From the NCBI GenBank assembly GCA_002706335.1, contig PAKZ01000026.1, positions 96,799-160,798 of the forward strand: DNA of 64,000 nucleotides, given 5' to 3'. Source of the DNA: Ahrensia sp. Its GTDB lineage: Bacteria; Pseudomonadota; Alphaproteobacteria; Rhizobiales; Rhizobiaceae. Positions within the stretch are counted from its first letter, which is position 1, and each line of letters opens with the position of its first letter. The notes beneath the pieces are model-generated. The model saw nothing but the letters and a program-made list of their open reading frames with translations, was not told where the DNA came from and ran no database searches. The position numbers were made by a program, and so were the translations under genes. Below are positions 63,903 through 64,000 of the stretch, one piece after another.

Positions 63903-63936
63903 CTAGAGCCTTTCAGGGTCAGATAGAAGCATTCTG
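63903..63936. repeat. Candidate dispersed Rhizobiales intergenic element
   Basis: CTAGAGCCTTTCAGG, then TCAGATAGAAGCATTCTG, looks like an intergenic repeat common in Rhizobiales genomes (CTAGAGC...TCAGAT.GAA.CATTCTG). Only one copy lies in this window, so the identification rests on memory of the pattern. Confidence 0.3.
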
Positions 63937-64000
63937 TTTCACGCCCGGTGCGGCGATCCGCGCGGAGGCGCGCGCAGCGCGTAGCGGGGCTACGGGCAAG

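Overview
The window is about 64 kb of GC-rich chromosomal DNA from an alphaproteobacterium, most likely of the order Hyphomicrobiales (Rhizobiales). This rests on gene content and order: a CcrM-type GANTC methyltransferase near mutY; thrC next to an M16 processing-peptidase-like gene; the aa3 oxidase cluster ctaC-ctaD-ctaB-ctaF-ctaG-ctaE-surf1 running into ispH-thrB-rnhA; an IalB-family protein and tldD beside the oxidase genes; and typical alphaproteobacterial tRNA sequences. I see no transposase, integrase, prophage or CRISPR array. Nearly everything is chromosomal housekeeping or metabolism, with a more mosaic stretch from about 49 to 64 kb.

Left end, 0-9 kb. A dehydratase fragment and a two-gene reductase/GFA unit are followed by the most interesting locus. 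This is an apparent nitrogen-scavenging operon for guanidine. A sigma-54 (-24/-12) promoter at 2127-2142 predicts a transcript starting at the first helix of a guanidine-I (ykkC) riboswitch at about 2154-2265. Next come a nitrate/taurine-type ABC importer (2352-5089), a Ni-type guanidine hydrolase of the ureohydrolase fold (5082-6347), and a small protein whose first 49 residues hold 24 histidines (6337-6831). No HypA/HypB pair is present, so the His-rich protein is a candidate replacement metallochaperone. A terminator-like hairpin closes the operon.

9-35 kb. Housekeeping and small-molecule genes: recQ; tRNA-Ile2(CAU); an Lrp-type regulator divergent from phenylalanine hydroxylase with a downstream SDR that may recycle pterin; a lone SUKH-domain gene; a DUF721 gene; mutY; ccrM; an Rrf2 regulator divergent from a thioredoxin-reductase-like flavoprotein with two inverted copies of a 22-bp operator between them; thrC and an M16 peptidase; a membrane EAL protein with a degenerate GGDEF; a UPF0301 protein; a peroxiredoxin; a TTC38-like protein; and a membrane diguanylate cyclase.

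35-49 kb. The aa3 cytochrome oxidase biogenesis cluster is on the minus strand, with an FNR/FixK-like box (43821-43834) before ctaC. Divergent from it are ialB, a TAXI-type TRAP transporter with an intrinsic terminator between receptor and permease, and tldD.

49-64 kb. A nucleotidyltransferase-fold gene preceded by four copies of GTTACAGACA, an FMO-like enzyme, a GT8 glycosyltransferase, tRNA-Glu(CUC), several small secreted proteins, the DabA/DabB inorganic-carbon pump with a divergent LysR regulator, and a UspA-BCCT osmolyte transporter unit with a perfect 18-bp palindrome upstream and a strong terminator downstream.
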